Shown: positions 63,541 to 64,000 of the stretch, piece by piece
How positions within the stretch are numbered: position 1 is the stretch's first letter
Layout: every line of letters starts with the position of its first letter
Assembly (NCBI GenBank): GCA_015179025.1
Contig: WHUX01000127.1
Coordinates: forward strand, 62,001 to 126,000
Source: Terfezia claveryi
Lineage: Eukaryota; Ascomycota; Pezizomycetes; Pezizales; Pezizaceae
DNA length: 64,000 bases
Direction: 5' to 3'
The notes under the pieces: model-generated
Told to the model about the DNA's origin: nothing
Seen by the model: the letters and a program-made list of their open reading frames with translations, nothing else
The model's database searches: none
Position numbers and translations under genes: made by a program

Positions 63541-63777
63541 AAAGGCTCCAAGCAAAAGCTAAAGGCCACCTCACTACTCCCGTCAGAAGCATCGATACAC
63601 TCCCAAACCCCGACCCCTTTACCAAGACCATCAGACCCGCCAACCCATGCCCCAAGCCTCTCATCACCACTCCCTTTAGAAAATTCGTCACATAACCCCA
63701 CCCTATCACCAGCAAAGATCTCACCGGAGCCAGGCATGGACACCCCTATGAGAAACAGTGACAAAGCTTGCAAATAA

Positions 63778-64000
63778 TTGATTTTAATTAAAATTAAAAT
63801 ATATTTGAATGTCATAGAGTAGGGGGCTTCCGTAAGGAGAGGGGACTGAGTATGGCTGTGAAGTATAAAAAAAAGTGAAGAGCTTAATGCAAACAAAGGA
63901 GGGTTTACTCGATTTTTTAAGGATTGAAACAACCAAACATATCAATGAGGTGTTGAAGAGAGATACAGAATATAAAGAGAGGTATCAGAGAGCAGAGGCA
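63778..64000. other. AT-rich sequence to window end
   Basis: ATTTTAATTAAAATTAAAATAT near 63781-63802 is a near-palindrome. No gene is seen before the window ends. Confidence 0.4.

Overview
The window looks like transposon-dominated nuclear DNA of a filamentous ascomycete. The evidence is the set of decayed Tad-like (non-LTR) and Ty3/gypsy-like fragments, very low gene density, AT-rich stretches with C-to-T/G-to-A mutated repeats, and short fungal-style promoters (TATA box, pyrimidine-rich leader, ATG). A truffle-like Pezizomycete is my best guess. That is inference from repeat load and style; no marker gene is present. No rRNA, no convincing functional tRNA and no CRISPR array were seen.

Layout. 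1-5.9 kb: mostly non-coding, with retroposon tails and an Ala/GC minisatellite. 5.9-8.4 kb: the best host-like genes, a head-to-head pair of paralogous flavoproteins of the phosphopantothenoylcysteine decarboxylase (Hal3/Cab3) family, both lacking expected catalytic residues. 9-16 kb, 18.7-21.1 kb, 34.5-36.2 kb, 44.7-46.6 kb and 60.5-63.8 kb: copies of one retroposon family with a shared leader motif (AACTCCCACAC), an ORF1-like protein ending in an RNA-binding-type domain, and a 3' tail that folds into two hairpins before an A-rich end. Only the copy at 34.9-35.9 kb is intact. 15.8-17.1 kb: a decayed Ty3/gypsy integrase. 25.4-28.3 kb and 32.1-33.0 kb: decayed LINE reverse transcriptase/RNase H, minus strand. 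36.3-36.8 kb: a pogo-type miniature element. 38.1-39.9 kb: an element with ~450 bp inverted arms, each carrying the same 75-residue reading frame. 40.4-41.1 kb: a Myb/SANT-like reading frame with a broken N-terminus. 46.6-49.1 kb: two ~480 bp direct repeats flanking an AT-rich interior, with transition-type decay. 49.8-56.8 kb: a 7 kb island bounded by ~500 bp inverted arms and filled with minisatellites. A 1.63 kb transposon with a perfect 8-bp target duplication is nested inside it, and a second copy lies at 21.65-23.28 kb. 58-60.3 kb: three small unidentified reading frames. 61.8-63.8 kb: a 579-residue coiled-coil reading frame.

Functionally, the window reads as one small host locus (the flavoprotein pair) in a sea of retroposons and inverted-repeat elements that insert into each other. 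The most interesting items are the flavoprotein pair, the covarying two-hairpin retroposon tail, the recurrent TAGTCTGGTTGGCAC motif and the nested TIR element with tRNA-like modules. All identifications are by eye from sequence; no search was run.
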